Assembly: GCF_900239495.1 (NCBI RefSeq)
Contig: NZ_OENE01000048.1
Location: forward strand, 224,032 to 276,226
Direction of reading: 5' to 3'
From: Tenacibaculum finnmarkense genomovar ulcerans
GTDB lineage: Bacteria > Bacteroidota > Bacteroidia > Flavobacteriales > Flavobacteriaceae
DNA length: 52,195 nt
Position 1 is the stretch's first letter, and each line of letters starts with the position of its first letter. Positions 31,733 to 40,336 of this stretch are shown here, piece by piece. The notes beneath the pieces were generated by a model. The model saw only the letters and a list, made by a program, of their open reading frames with translations, searched no databases and was not told where the DNA came from. The position numbers and the translations under genes are program-made.

Positions 31733-32488
31733 TCAATCAATCCAATTTTTAAAAGTTTTTACTCGTTCTCTGCTTACTATTATTTCTGATTCATCATAAA
31801 AATGTAACATTAATTGTAAGCGAGAATTTGTATAAGAAATAATGTCTTTTATCGCATTTATATGGATAATAAACGTTCTATTTACTCTAAAAAAATATTC
31901 AGGATTTAAATGTTCTTGCCAATATTCTAACGAATTATCTATTAAATAATTTCTATTTGCATTGGTATGAATATACGTTGCTTTATTTTCGGAATACAAA
32001 CAAACAATTTGATCAATAGGTATTATTTTTATATGTTGCCCTACTTTAATGGTAAATCGCTTTTTAAACTTTCTATCAACAGGATTTATTAATAACTTTC
32101 GAATAGCATCAATATTAACTTTTACATCTGATTTTTTAGGTTGATGCTCTTTAAATTTATCAACAGCAACCTTTAATTCGTCTTGGTCAAGTGGTTTTAA
32201 TAAATAATCTATCGAATTTAATTTGAATGCTTTTAATGCGTATTGGTCATAAGCAGTTGTAAAAATAATAGCTGATTTCACTTCAATTTCTTCAAAAATT
32301 TCAAATGATAATCCGTCAGATAATTGAATATCTAAAAAAATTAAATCAGGGTGTTTATTGTTTTGAAACCAATTAATAGATTCTTCCACAGAATGTAACA
32401 TCGTTTGCGCTTCAATATTTAACTCAGAAAGCATTCTTTTTAAACGTCTGGCAGCTGGTTTTTCATCCTCTATAATAATAACATTCAT
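31733..32488 (-). CDS. LytTR-family response regulator
   Basis: This is a 251-residue two-domain regulator. The receiver (residues 1-120) has the acidic pair at 7-8, the phospho-acceptor in DLIFLDIQLSDG (Asp 53) and the conserved Thr/Lys positions near TTAYDQYAL and KPLD. The LytTR DNA-binding domain (about 145-250) has HIKIIPIDQIVCLYSENKATYIHT and YFFRVNRTFIIHINAI. It is encoded just after the histidine kinase with 9 bp between the genes, so they form a pair. LytTR regulators control envelope and stress functions, but the target genes are not identifiable here. Confidence 0.9.
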   Translation of the reverse strand: MNVIIIEDEKPAARRLKRMLSELNIEAQTMLHSVEESINWFQNNKHPDLIFLDIQLSDGLSFEIFEEIEVKSAIIFTTAYDQYALKAFKLNSIDYLLKPLDQDELKVAVDKFKEHQPKKSDVKVNIDAIRKLLINPVDRKFKKRFTIKVGQHIKIIPIDQIVCLYSENKATYIHTNANRNYLIDNSLEYWQEHLNPEYFFRVNRTFIIHINAIKDIISYTNSRLQLMLHFYDESEIIVSRERVKTFKNWID

Positions 32489-32497
32489 AAATTCATT

Positions 32498-33514
32498 CTA
32501 TTTTGTTAATAGCGGTAAACTTACCGTAAATGTTTTATTATTATTTTTAATTTCTACAGATTTTTCGGTAATTAAAATATATCTATCTACAATATTTTTC
32601 AAACCAATTTTTGTGCTTTTACCTATATTTTCTTTAGGATGTAGCGTATTTTGAATTTGCAGAAAATCACCAGCTTCAAAAATGTGTATTTCTAAGGGTT
32701 TTGTTGATGAAACTACATTGTGTTTTACCGCATTTTCTAATAATAATTGCAATGACAATGGCACAATTTTTAATTCTGGATTACTTACCGAACTAGGAAT
32801 ATTAAATTCTACGGCATCTTCAAAGCGCATTTGTAAGAGTTCCATATAAGTTCTTGCAAATTTCAATTCTTCTTCTAACGGAATTAACTCTTTATTTCGC
32901 TGTTCTAAAACATAACGATACACTTTTGATAATTTTGTAGTAAATTTTTCTGCTTGCTTCGGATTTTCACCGATTAAAGAAACCAACACATTTAAACTGT
33001 TGAATAAAAAATGAGGATCTAATTGGCTTTTTAAACTTTCAAATTTTGCTGATGCTATTTTTGCTACAATTTCATGCTGTTTTGTTTCTTTTTTTACGGA
33101 TGCTTTCCAGTTTTTCATAAAACCTCTAGCGTGTAAAAATGCGGATATTCCCAAAGCAAAGATTATCCAAAATAAATGTACCCAAATCATTTTTGTAGAA
33201 AAAAAGTACTGCGGATTTTTATTCTCTAAAATGACAAACAAAAAGTAGTGAATTGCCAATATTACAGGAATTATATATAAAACAGTTGCTATAATACCCG
33301 CCCAAACACGTTTATTTGTTTGTGCAATCCAAGACCATTTCGTATTCAAGTAATCATTTAAAAAAATATTTCCTAAGCCTAATCCAAAAGAATAAATTGC
33401 TGAAATAAAAAACGTTAAACCAATGCCTTTTAATGTAAATTGCTTGTTTATCAATATAAAAAACACCCCCGAAATTAAGGTGATTTTTAAACAAAGAAAT
33501 ATGCCTTTTTTCAT
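32498..33514 (-). CDS. LytS/YehU-family sensor histidine kinase
   Basis: The 338-residue protein has four N-terminal membrane helices (up to about residue 125), then a short linker. The His-kinase domain (PF06580) carries QLDPHFLFNSLN (phosphorylated His 168) and LLLENAVKHNVV for ATP binding, and the N/G boxes near the C-terminus. No periplasmic sensor domain is present, so it may sense a membrane state. It pairs with the response regulator downstream. A 22-residue membrane peptide may be encoded ahead of it. Confidence 0.9.
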   Translation of the reverse strand: MKKGIFLCLKITLISGVFFILINKQFTLKGIGLTFFISAIYSFGLGLGNIFLNDYLNTKWSWIAQTNKRVWAGIIATVLYIIPVILAIHYFLFVILENKNPQYFFSTKMIWVHLFWIIFALGISAFLHARGFMKNWKASVKKETKQHEIVAKIASAKFESLKSQLDPHFLFNSLNVLVSLIGENPKQAEKFTTKLSKVYRYVLEQRNKELIPLEEELKFARTYMELLQMRFEDAVEFNIPSSVSNPELKIVPLSLQLLLENAVKHNVVSSTKPLEIHIFEAGDFLQIQNTLHPKENIGKSTKIGLKNIVDRYILITEKSVEIKNNNKTFTVSLPLLTK

Positions 33515-33537
33515 GTTTTGTACTATTATTATTTAAA

Positions 33538-33606
33538 TTATTTGGTTATTATTATTTCAGCGATAAAAAATAATACAATTATAAATACTGCTATTATAAA
33601 TTTCAT
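33538..33606 (-). CDS. Possible 22-residue membrane peptide ahead of the histidine kinase
   Basis: A small frame with ATG at 33606 and TAA at 33538-33540 encodes one hydrophobic helix (MKFIIAVFIIVLFF... ending IIITK). It lies 24 nt before the kinase start and after a TTTG-type promoter-like sequence (CATCTTTG). Small single-span peptides can regulate sensor kinases, but expression is unproven. Confidence 0.35.
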   Translation of the reverse strand: MKFIIAVFIIVLFFIAEIIITK

Positions 33607-33692
33607 ACGTTATTTTTTTAAGTGTTAATTTCTTACAAAGATGCTTTTTAAATAACTTTTACAATATTAAAAATAACTGAATCGTATTTTTA

Positions 33693-33723
33693 TTGGGATG
33701 AATTGTAACAAATTGTATTTTTG
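33693..33723 (+). promoter_or_regulatory. Promoter of the ECF sigma factor operon
   Basis: TTG at 33693-33695 and TATTTTTG at 33716-33723 are separated by 20 bp, matching TTG-N17-23-TAnnTTTG, 35 bp before the start. Confidence 0.6.
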
Positions 33724-33757
33724 AGCTACTTATAATTTAACAACTGTAAGAAACTTA

Positions 33758-34252
33758 GTGAAAAAGGAACTAGAAAATAACTTTTTATCTGATTTTGAAG
33801 CAAATCAAAATATTGTGCATAAAATTTGTAGGCTTTATACTACAAATCAGGATGCGCATAATGATTTGTTTCAAGAAATAACCATTCAACTTTGGAAAAA
33901 CTACAGCAAGTTTAGAGGTGATGCTAAATTTAGTACTTGGATGTATAGAGTTGCTTTAAATACCGCAATTTCTTTATACAGAAAATCAACAAGAACTGTA
34001 AAAACACACGATATTACCGACTACAATTTTAAAATAAAGGCAGAGGACTATGACGATACGCAAGAATTACAATTAAAAGAATTATACAAAGCTATTCGCA
34101 AATTAAATGATATTGATAAAGCGCTTATATTTTTGTACCTAGAAGACAAACCCTACAAAGAAATTGCTGTAACCTTAGGAATTAGTCAAGTAAACGCTCG
34201 GGTTAAAATGACTAGAGCAAAAGATAAATTAAAAAAAGTATTAAACCCATAA
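33758..34252 (+). CDS. ECF-type RNA polymerase sigma factor
   Basis: The 164-residue protein starts with GTG. Region 2 is seen as FLSDFEANQNIVHKICRLYTTNQDAHNDLFQEITIQLWKNYSKFRG and FSTWMYRVALNTAI. Region 4 is seen as DDKALIFLYLEDKPYKEIAVTLGISQVNARVKMTRAKDKLK. A membrane protein gene follows after 3 bp and may encode its anti-sigma partner. ECF factors respond to envelope signals, and the next genes encode membrane and outer-membrane proteins. Confidence 0.9.
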   Translation: MKKELENNFLSDFEANQNIVHKICRLYTTNQDAHNDLFQEITIQLWKNYSKFRGDAKFSTWMYRVALNTAISLYRKSTRTVKTHDITDYNFKIKAEDYDDTQELQLKELYKAIRKLNDIDKALIFLYLEDKPYKEIAVTLGISQVNARVKMTRAKDKLKKVLNP

Positions 34253-34255
34253 CCT

Positions 34256-34906
34256 ATGGATTTAGATAAATATAAAACAGCATGGAATAATCAGCCTGAA
34301 CAAACAAATCAAGTTTCTAAGGCGGCTATTTATAAAATGGCACATGCAAAATCATCGTCTATTGTAAAATGGATTTTTATTATTGGAATATTAGAATTTT
34401 TATTTTGGATATTGTTAAACTTATTTACCGCTAAAAGTAAGTATCTCAAAATTTACGACTCTTTTAATTTAACCTCATTTATTGAAATTTCTTACTACAT
34501 TCATTATGTTGTAATTATTGGTTTTTTATATGTTTTTTATAAAAACTACACCGCTATTTCTGTAACCGATGGTACAAAAGAACTACTTCAAAAAATATTT
34601 AAAGTTCGAAAAACAGTTAAATTCTATGTTTACTACAACCTATTAACTTTTATTATTTTAGCTATTATTGTTAATGTTTTTATTTTTAGCGACTTAAATC
34701 ACTTAAAAAAAATACTAGAAACAAACAATGCAATTATAGATGAATCAAGCCTGTTTACAAGCATGCTGATTACTCAAATACTATTTCTATCATTATTTTT
34801 AGGATTATTCTGGTTATTTTATCAATTACTTTATGGTATTTTATTAAAAAAATTACTTAAAAATTACAAAGAATTGACTAAGTTTGATGAAAAAAAAATA
34901 TTATGA
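34256..34906 (+). CDS. Membrane protein, putative anti-sigma factor
   Basis: The 216-residue protein has a short N-terminal cytoplasmic part (MDLDKYKTAWNNQPEQTNQVSKAAIYKM) followed by four membrane helices. It lies 3 bp after the ECF sigma gene and overlaps the next by 4 bp. Such an N-terminus is common in Bacteroidota anti-sigma factors that hold sigma at the membrane. The role is inferred from the neighbour, since the family was not recognised. Confidence 0.5.
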   Translation: MDLDKYKTAWNNQPEQTNQVSKAAIYKMAHAKSSSIVKWIFIIGILEFLFWILLNLFTAKSKYLKIYDSFNLTSFIEISYYIHYVVIIGFLYVFYKNYTAISVTDGTKELLQKIFKVRKTVKFYVYYNLLTFIILAIIVNVFIFSDLNHLKKILETNNAIIDESSLFTSMLITQILFLSLFLGLFWLFYQLLYGILLKKLLKNYKELTKFDEKKIL

Positions 34907-35388
34907 ATAAATTAACACTTATTTTTTCGCTTTGTTTATTTTCAATAAATAGCTTTTCGCAAGAAGATAATTTTTTTAACAATGTTCGTTTTGGTGGTAC
35001 TTTTGGTTTTAGCGTAGGCGCTAACTCTACAACTTTATCTATTTCACCTAGTGCTGTTTATGATTTTACTGACGAATTTTCATTCGGAGCTACTGCTGGG
35101 TATTTATATAATAAGAGCAAAGATGCTAGTGCTAATATTTATTCTGCGGGGATTGTTTCTATGTTCAGACCAATACCTAGCATCGAATTTTCTGCTGAAT
35201 TGTTACAATCTTATATTAATAAAGCTACAAATAGTATTAAAGAGAACTACAGCTACCCTTCTTTAAATTTAGGAGCTGCTTATATAAAAGGAAAAGTAAC
35301 TTTTGGTGTTCAATATGATGTATTATACAAAAAAGACAAAAGCATTTACGCAAATGCAATTTCTCCTTTTATAAGAGTCTTTTTCTAA
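34903..35388 (+). CDS. Outer-membrane beta-barrel protein
   Basis: The 161-residue protein has a signal peptide (MNKLTLIFSLCLFSINSFSQ) followed by alternating strands such as VRFGGTFGFSVGANS, SFGATAGYLYN and FSAELLQSYI, ending in an aromatic strand (ISPFIRVFF). This fits a small outer-membrane beta barrel with a terminal Phe. It overlaps the membrane protein by 4 bp, so all three genes form one operon controlled by the sigma promoter. It could be the regulated outer-membrane target. Confidence 0.7.
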   Translation: MNKLTLIFSLCLFSINSFSQEDNFFNNVRFGGTFGFSVGANSTTLSISPSAVYDFTDEFSFGATAGYLYNKSKDASANIYSAGIVSMFRPIPSIEFSAELLQSYINKATNSIKENYSYPSLNLGAAYIKGKVTFGVQYDVLYKKDKSIYANAISPFIRVFF

Positions 35389-35506
35389 ACACTCAAACAC
35401 TATTTTTTTTACAACCTATTTATATTGCTATTCGCAAGAATCGAGAAGTTTACTATTTTCACTTTTGAAACCTGTAAGATGCTCGATTTTTCTTGTTTAA
35501 CGAATG

Positions 35507-35590
35507 CCCTAGCCCCGATTGAAGCAGTTGTTTGAGCTCCTTTTTTGATTTTTTTCAAAAAAGAGCGAGTGCGGAAAGCGGGAAATAGCT
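35507..35590 (-). repeat. Dispersed inverted repeat, copy 1
   Basis: This 84-bp block reappears in the opposite orientation at 42114-42198 with few differences. It contains TTTCCCGCTTTCCGCACTCG and CAATCGGGGCTAG at its ends. Such elements are common repeats between Flavobacteriaceae genes and give spurious reading frames. Confidence 0.8.
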
Positions 35591-35662
35591 CCAAAAAATT
35601 ACCTTAATTTCTAAAACTACAGTTTTAAATATATTTCCATTTTTATCTATCATTTTAAAATG

Positions 35663-35670
35663 TATTTTTG
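35663..35670 (+). promoter_or_regulatory. -7 promoter element of prfB
   Basis: TATTTTTG matches TAnnTTTG and ends 4 bp before the ATG at 35675. It falls inside the longer frame that begins at 35660, so transcription should start close to 35675 and the shorter start is correct. Confidence 0.6.
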
Positions 35671-35674
35671 CAAA

Positions 35675-36769
35675 ATGGTTACACAAGAACAGCTTAAAAA
35701 TATTACAGAACGAATAGGCAAGTTAAAAGGGTATTTAGAGATTGAGAAGAAACTGATTGAAATAAGTAATGAAGAAGAAAAAACAGTAGATCCTGACTTT
35801 TGGAATCATCCGAAGCAAGCCGAAATACTGCTAAAAACATTGCGTGTTAAAAAGAAGTGGGTACTTGATTATCATACCGTTATTTCGCTTAATGAAGACC
35901 TTGCTGTATTGTACGATTTTTATAAAGAAGGTGCTGTTGACCAAGAAGAAGTGATAGCGCAGTTTGACAAAACAATTGCTTTTTTAGAAGATATTGAGTT
36001 TAAAAACATGCTTTCTGATGAAGGTGATAATTTAAGCGCCACCATTCAAATTACTGCTGGTGCTGGCGGTACTGAAAGTTGCGATTGGGTAGAAATGCTT
36101 ATGCGCATGTACACTATGTGGGCCGAAAAGCAAGGTTTTAACTTAAAAACACTCAATTATCAGGCGGGTGATACCGCAGGAATAAAAACGGTTACTATGG
36201 AATTTGAGGGCGATTATGCCTTCGGATGGTTAAAAGGCGAAAATGGCGTGCATCGTTTGGTACGAATTTCACCTTTTGATAGCAACGCAAAACGTCACAC
36301 CACTTTTGGCTCGGTATATGTGTATCCTGTGGCAGATAACAGCATTGAAATTGATATAAACCCTGCCGATATTGAAATTGTTACCGCACGATCAAGCGGT
36401 GCTGGTGGGCAAAATGTAAATAAAGTGGAAACAAAAGTGCAATTAACACATAAGCCAAGTGGTATTCAAATTCAGTGTTCAAATTCTCGTTCGCAGCACG
36501 ATAATAGGGCGACAGCTTTAAAAATGTTAAAGTCGCAATTGTATGAAATTGAACTGCAGAAAAGACGTGCTACTAGAGAAAATATTGAGGCAGGGAAATT
36601 AAAAACCGAATGGGGAAGTCAAATTCGAAATTATGTAATGCACCCTTATAAATTAATAAAAGATGTACGTACAGGGCATGAAACAGGTAATGTTTCGGCG
36701 GTTATGGACGGAAATATCAATCCGTTTTTAAAATCGTATTTAATGCTAAACGGACAAAAAGAAAATTAA
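35675..36769 (+). CDS. prfB: Peptide chain release factor 2
   Basis: This product of 364 residues (from MVTQEQLKN) is RF2: [15 protein letters not shown] carries the SPF-type codon-recognition motif, and [20 protein letters not shown] carries the GGQ peptide-hydrolysis motif. It releases finished peptides at UGA and UAA codons. The frame is continuous; the usual +1 frameshift at about codon 25 (CTT TGA) of many prfB genes is absent here, where the sequence reads YLEIEKK. The start at 35675 is chosen because a TAnnTTTG element overlaps the longer one. An ArsC-like gene follows. Confidence 0.95.
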   Translation: MVTQEQLKNITERIGKLKGYLEIEKKLIEISNEEEKTVDPDFWNHPKQAEILLKTLRVKKKWVLDYHTVISLNEDLAVLYDFYKEGAVDQEEVIAQFDKTIAFLEDIEFKNMLSDEGDNLSATIQITAGAGGTESCDWVEMLMRMYTMWAEKQGFNLKTLNYQAGDTAGIKTVTMEFEGDYAFGWLKGENGVHRLVRISPFDSNAKRHTTFGSVYVYPVADNSIEIDINPADIEIVTARSSGAGGQNVNKVETKVQLTHKPSGIQIQCSNSRSQHDNRATALKMLKSQLYEIELQKRRATRENIEAGKLKTEWGSQIRNYVMHPYKLIKDVRTGHETGNVSAVMDGNINPFLKSYLMLNGQKEN

Positions 36770-36786
36770 TAAAAAAAGCTATTAAA

Positions 36787-37140
36787 ATGATACAAATATA
36801 CCACAATCCTCGTTGTTCAAAATCTCGTCAGGGAGTTGAAATTTTAGAAAATTCAAAGAAAGAATTCGAAGTTGTAAAATATTTAGAAAATACTCCTTCT
36901 GAAAAACAATTAACCCAAATTATTAGCCTTTTAAACATCGCACCTATTGATTTGGTTCGTAAGAATGAAAAAATATGGAAAGAAGAATTTAAAGAGCCAT
37001 TTAAAAACAACGAATTGTCTGACTCTCAAATTATAAAAGCAATGCTTGATCATCCTAAACTTATTGAGCGCCCAATTGTTATTAACGAAAACAAGGCTGT
37101 TATTGGTCGTCCGGTAGAAAATATTTTAACCATTATTTAA
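36787..37140 (+). CDS. ArsC/Spx-family reductase-like protein
   Basis: The 117-residue protein has the ArsC pattern: YHNPRCSKSRQGVEILE (redox Cys 10), FEVVKYLENTPSE, VRKNEKIWKEEF and KLIERPIVINENKAVIGRPVENI. Members reduce arsenate with glutaredoxin or act as thioredoxin-fold regulators. The sequence cannot decide between these. It lies 17 bp after prfB and may be co-transcribed with it. Confidence 0.85.
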   Translation: MIQIYHNPRCSKSRQGVEILENSKKEFEVVKYLENTPSEKQLTQIISLLNIAPIDLVRKNEKIWKEEFKEPFKNNELSDSQIIKAMLDHPKLIERPIVINENKAVIGRPVENILTII

Positions 37141-37183
37141 ATAAAGCAATCAAAAATCTAGTTAAATAAATCACCCCCTCACA

Positions 37184-37498
37184 ATGAAAAAAATAGTATT
37201 ATTTACCTTTTTAGTATTCACAACAATACTAACATCAAATGCTCAAAACAACAGTTCGTATGTTAAGTTTACCGAGGCACAAATTACCTCAGCAAAAAAA
37301 ATTGCAGTAGAAAAAATTGCCGTAGAAGTTTCATTCAATAAAGGCGTTGAATACGAAGGTAAAAACTTCTGGTTTGTTACTACAAAAGACGATAAAAGTT
37401 ATTATTTTAATAGTGATAAAAACTTTAAAGATGTCATTTATATTGAAGAGTATTACAACTCTTTAATGGAATATATTATTGAAGAAAGTGATTTTTAG
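37184..37498 (+). CDS. Small secreted protein of unknown function
   Basis: The 104-residue product has a signal peptide (MKKIVLFTFLVFTTILTSNAQ) and an acidic/aromatic mature part (VSFNKGVEYEGKNFWFVTTKDDKSYYFN). No family was recognised. A strong terminator follows at 37536-37568. Confidence 0.65.
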   Translation: MKKIVLFTFLVFTTILTSNAQNNSSYVKFTEAQITSAKKIAVEKIAVEVSFNKGVEYEGKNFWFVTTKDDKSYYFNSDKNFKDVIYIEEYYNSLMEYIIEESDF

Positions 37499-37535
37499 CC
37501 TCAAACTTATTCAATTTTATCACAAATAAACAAAC

Positions 37536-37568
37536 AGACCTCACAGGTTTTAAAAACCTGTGAAGTCT
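37536..37568. terminator. Bidirectional hairpin terminator
   Basis: AGAC-TCACAGGTTTT pairs with AAAACCTGTGA-GTCT (one mismatch) over about 16 bp, between the secreted-protein gene and the convergent glycosyltransferase gene. Confidence 0.75.
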
Positions 37569-37585
37569 TATATTTTACTAAAAAT

Positions 37586-38557
37586 TTATATTTTAAAGAT
37601 TGATTTTAAAAATCCCAATCCATAACCTGTAAATTGCACCAAGGTTGTTAATTTACTTTTAGCAGCAATATTAACACTCTTATTTTGCCTGTAAGCATCT
37701 ATAAAAATTGCCGTAAAATAACACAGGTATAATATAAAAAATTGGCAATATCCGAAGGATAACAGCAATAAACTCACCAAAAAACCGATTATAAATACAC
37801 TCGGAAACCAATAGGTTAATTTTGCTGATTCAGGATATTTTGCATTCAAAATAGGGCGGGCAGTTCCAAAGGCAAATGTTTGTTTAAAAAATTGCTTAAT
37901 TGTACTTCGGCGTTTATGATACACAAATGCTTTTTCAATAAGTTGAGTTTCAAAACCATTTTCCCACAAACGAAAGGTTAAATCAATATCTTCACCAGCC
38001 TTCATTCTCGAAAATCCAGCAGTTTTTATAAAGGCTTTTTTTGATATTCCTAAATTAAAACTCCGTGGTTGAAACTTTCCCAATCCTTTTTTCTTACCTC
38101 TAATTCCACCTGTTGTTAAAACCGATGTCATCGAATAATTAATAGCTTTTTGTAAATCGGTAAAACTACTATGAGCAGCATCGGCACCTCCAAAAGCATC
38201 GGTATATTGTTGTTTTAAACCTTTTTTTACTTCGGATAAATATTGTGTTGGCAAAATTACATCGCTATCTAAAATGATAAAATAAGTACCACTAGCACGT
38301 TGCATCCCAAAATTTCGGCTTGCTCCTGCTCCGCTATTTTCCTTATAAAAATAACGGATATTCAAGCGATTCTTGTAGCTCTTTACAATTTCTTCGGATG
38401 ATTTTTCAGAGCCATCTTCAATAATAATAACTTCGAAAGCATCTTTTAAATCATCTTTTAAATTCTCTTGAAAATCTTGCTTTGTAAGGCTTTCTAATAA
38501 TTCTTCAATTTCTTTTGGACGATTATAAACAGGAACTATTATTGAAAATTTTAACAT
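37586..38557 (-). CDS. Family 2 glycosyltransferase
   Basis: The 323-residue protein begins with the GT-A fold MLKFSIIVPVYNRPKEIEELLESL. It has EVIIIEDGSEKSS, a DxD motif in ILDSDVILP, and GEDIDLTFRLWENG. Two hydrophobic segments near the C-terminus (about 225-290) suggest membrane attachment. It transfers a sugar to a glycan or lipid acceptor at the inner membrane; the donor and acceptor are not predictable. It lies beside a DUF3050 gene, with no clear glycan cluster nearby. Confidence 0.9.
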   Translation of the reverse strand: MLKFSIIVPVYNRPKEIEELLESLTKQDFQENLKDDLKDAFEVIIIEDGSEKSSEEIVKSYKNRLNIRYFYKENSGAGASRNFGMQRASGTYFIILDSDVILPTQYLSEVKKGLKQQYTDAFGGADAAHSSFTDLQKAINYSMTSVLTTGGIRGKKKGLGKFQPRSFNLGISKKAFIKTAGFSRMKAGEDIDLTFRLWENGFETQLIEKAFVYHKRRSTIKQFFKQTFAFGTARPILNAKYPESAKLTYWFPSVFIIGFLVSLLLLSFGYCQFFILYLCYFTAIFIDAYRQNKSVNIAAKSKLTTLVQFTGYGLGFLKSIFKI

Positions 38558-38580
38558 CCTTTTTTAAATTTTACAGACTT

Positions 38581-39381
38581 TTAAGCTAAAAAACCTGGAT
38601 TAATTTGTTTTGTAATCCCACTCCAAAGATTAATACGTTTTTCTAATGATTTTTTAGCATATAGCAATACTTCTTCCCATTTTTGGGCATCATTACCACA
38701 TAATTCTTCGATCATTTGTAATGATAAAGGACCGTGCTCATCGCCATCTAACTCAATATGTCTTTTTAAATAATAGGTTAATTTACTATATGTTGTACTT
38801 TCTTCTTCTTCGGTGTTTTCTTCGGTGTTTTTAACAATTTCTAAAAACATATCAGGTATTACATCCTCTCTACCAAAGGTAAAACTAGCGGCAATAATAT
38901 GTGGTTTTTCGGTAGCAATTACTTCAAAAGAAAACAATACAAAATCTTTTACTTCTGGTAAAACAGCTACCTTATTTAAAGCTTCTTCTATTGTTGTGCC
39001 CCCTAGAATAGCATCGATAAAATCAGAAATTTGAGCGGTATTTGCTCCCGCCTGATTCATGGCATCAATATACATTTCAAAATGACTTTTAGAAACGCCT
39101 AATTCGTTTACATCGGTTTCTTCGCCTAAAACTATTTCATTAATAAACCGCGCTGTATTATGGTTTGCCACAGGAAGCCAAGGCAAAGTGGTACAGGTTA
39201 ATTTTTGTTGCAAGGCTTTTAATAACGACATAAAATCCCATACCGCAAAAACATGCGATTCCATAAAAGTTTTAACATCTGTAATATTTTTTAAAGAATC
39301 GTATAACCCGTGTTCTTTTAACTGTTTTCTTAAAGAAGCTAAGTTTGCTTCTATTTGGGCTAGCTGTAAATTATTGTTCAT
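38581..39381 (-). CDS. DUF3050 family protein (heme-oxygenase-like fold)
   Basis: The 266-residue product matches DUF3050: [87 protein letters not shown] and [18 protein letters not shown]. The conserved His/Asp/Glu pairs suit a metal site in a heme-oxygenase-like helical fold. The function of the family is not established. It lies between the glycosyltransferase and fabI, all on the minus strand. Confidence 0.85.
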   Translation of the reverse strand: MNNNLQLAQIEANLASLRKQLKEHGLYDSLKNITDVKTFMESHVFAVWDFMSLLKALQQKLTCTTLPWLPVANHNTARFINEIVLGEETDVNELGVSKSHFEMYIDAMNQAGANTAQISDFIDAILGGTTIEEALNKVAVLPEVKDFVLFSFEVIATEKPHIIAASFTFGREDVIPDMFLEIVKNTEENTEEEESTTYSKLTYYLKRHIELDGDEHGPLSLQMIEELCGNDAQKWEEVLLYAKKSLEKRINLWSGITKQINPGFLA

Positions 39382-39397
39382 AATAATGTATAAATAA

Positions 39398-39425
39398 AAA
39401 ATGCAAATCTAACGATTTGCATTTT
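39398..39425. terminator. Terminator of the recN-fabI unit
   Basis: AAAATGCAAATC and GATTTGCATTTT form a 12-bp stem around TAAC, with a T-run after it in the minus direction and A-run before it. It follows the fabI stop. Confidence 0.75.
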
Positions 39426-39450
39426 AATATATTTTGTATGCTTGTTAAAG

Positions 39451-40263
39451 TTATGCTTCTGTAAATTTATCCATTACCGCCGTGCTAACGCCCATATTTG
39501 AAAATCCGCCGTCGTGAAATAAATTTTGTAAGGTTACTTTTTTTGTTAAATCTGAAAACAACGAAATGGTGTAATCGGCACATTCTAAAGCGGTCGCATT
39601 TCCTAGTGGCGACATTTTATCAGAATAGGAAATAAATCCATCGAAACCTTTTACCCCTTTTCCTGCTCTAGTTGGCGTTGGCGATTGCGAAATCGTATTT
39701 ACACGCACTTTATGATCTTTCCCAAAAAAATAGCCAAAACTACGAGCAATCGATTCTAAATAGGCTTTATTATCAGCCATATCATTATAATCAGGAAAAA
39801 CTCGCTGTGCCGCCATATAACTAAGCGCTACGATACTCCCCCACTCATTCATGGCTTTTTTATGATACAAAACATTTAAAACCTTATGAAAAGAAACCGC
39901 AGAAACATCGGCTCCTTTTGCTGTAAAATCATAATTAGGATCGGTATAATGACGCTTTTTACGCACATTTACCGACATCCCGATTGAATGTAAAACGAAA
40001 TCAATTTTACCACCTAAAATTTCCATTGATTTTTCAACTAAAGCCGTTAAATCGTTCATTGACGTTGCATCGGCAGGAATAATTACCGCCCCTGTTTTTT
40101 TAGCCAATTCATCAATATTTCCTAAACGCATTGCCGCAGGTGCATTGGTTAATACAAATGTTGCGCCTTCTTCACAGGCGCGTTCGGCAACTTTCCAGGC
40201 GATAGAATCCTGGTCTAAAGCTCCAAAAATAATTCCTTTTTTTCCTTTTAATAAATTGTACAT
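39451..40263 (-). CDS. fabI: Enoyl-[acyl-carrier-protein] reductase, NADH-dependent
   Basis: The 270-residue protein has the FabI pattern: GKKGIIFGALDQDSIAWKVAE (nucleotide-binding start), SIGMSVNVRKKRHYTDPNY, and the catalytic pair in LSYMAAQRVFPDYNDMADNKA (Tyr-9-Tyr-6-Lys, as in E. coli Tyr 146/Tyr 156/Lys 163). SPTPTRAGKGVKGFD follows. It performs the last reduction of fatty-acid elongation. The neighbouring recN and the porD operon are typical of Flavobacteriaceae. Confidence 0.95.
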   Translation of the reverse strand: MYNLLKGKKGIIFGALDQDSIAWKVAERACEEGATFVLTNAPAAMRLGNIDELAKKTGAVIIPADATSMNDLTALVEKSMEILGGKIDFVLHSIGMSVNVRKKRHYTDPNYDFTAKGADVSAVSFHKVLNVLYHKKAMNEWGSIVALSYMAAQRVFPDYNDMADNKAYLESIARSFGYFFGKDHKVRVNTISQSPTPTRAGKGVKGFDGFISYSDKMSPLGNATALECADYTISLFSDLTKKVTLQNLFHDGGFSNMGVSTAVMDKFTEA

Positions 40264-40336
40264 TTTTTATGTTTACTTTTTTATACTTTCTATTTTATTG
40301 AAAACTCCAATTCAGTTTGACAAATTTTATTTTATT

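Noticed and set aside
35409..35594. 61-residue minus-strand frame, and the similar 73-residue plus-strand frame at 42111-42332
   Set aside because: Both are translations of the same dispersed repeat (LFPAFRTRSFLKK...SIGAR), not conserved genes.
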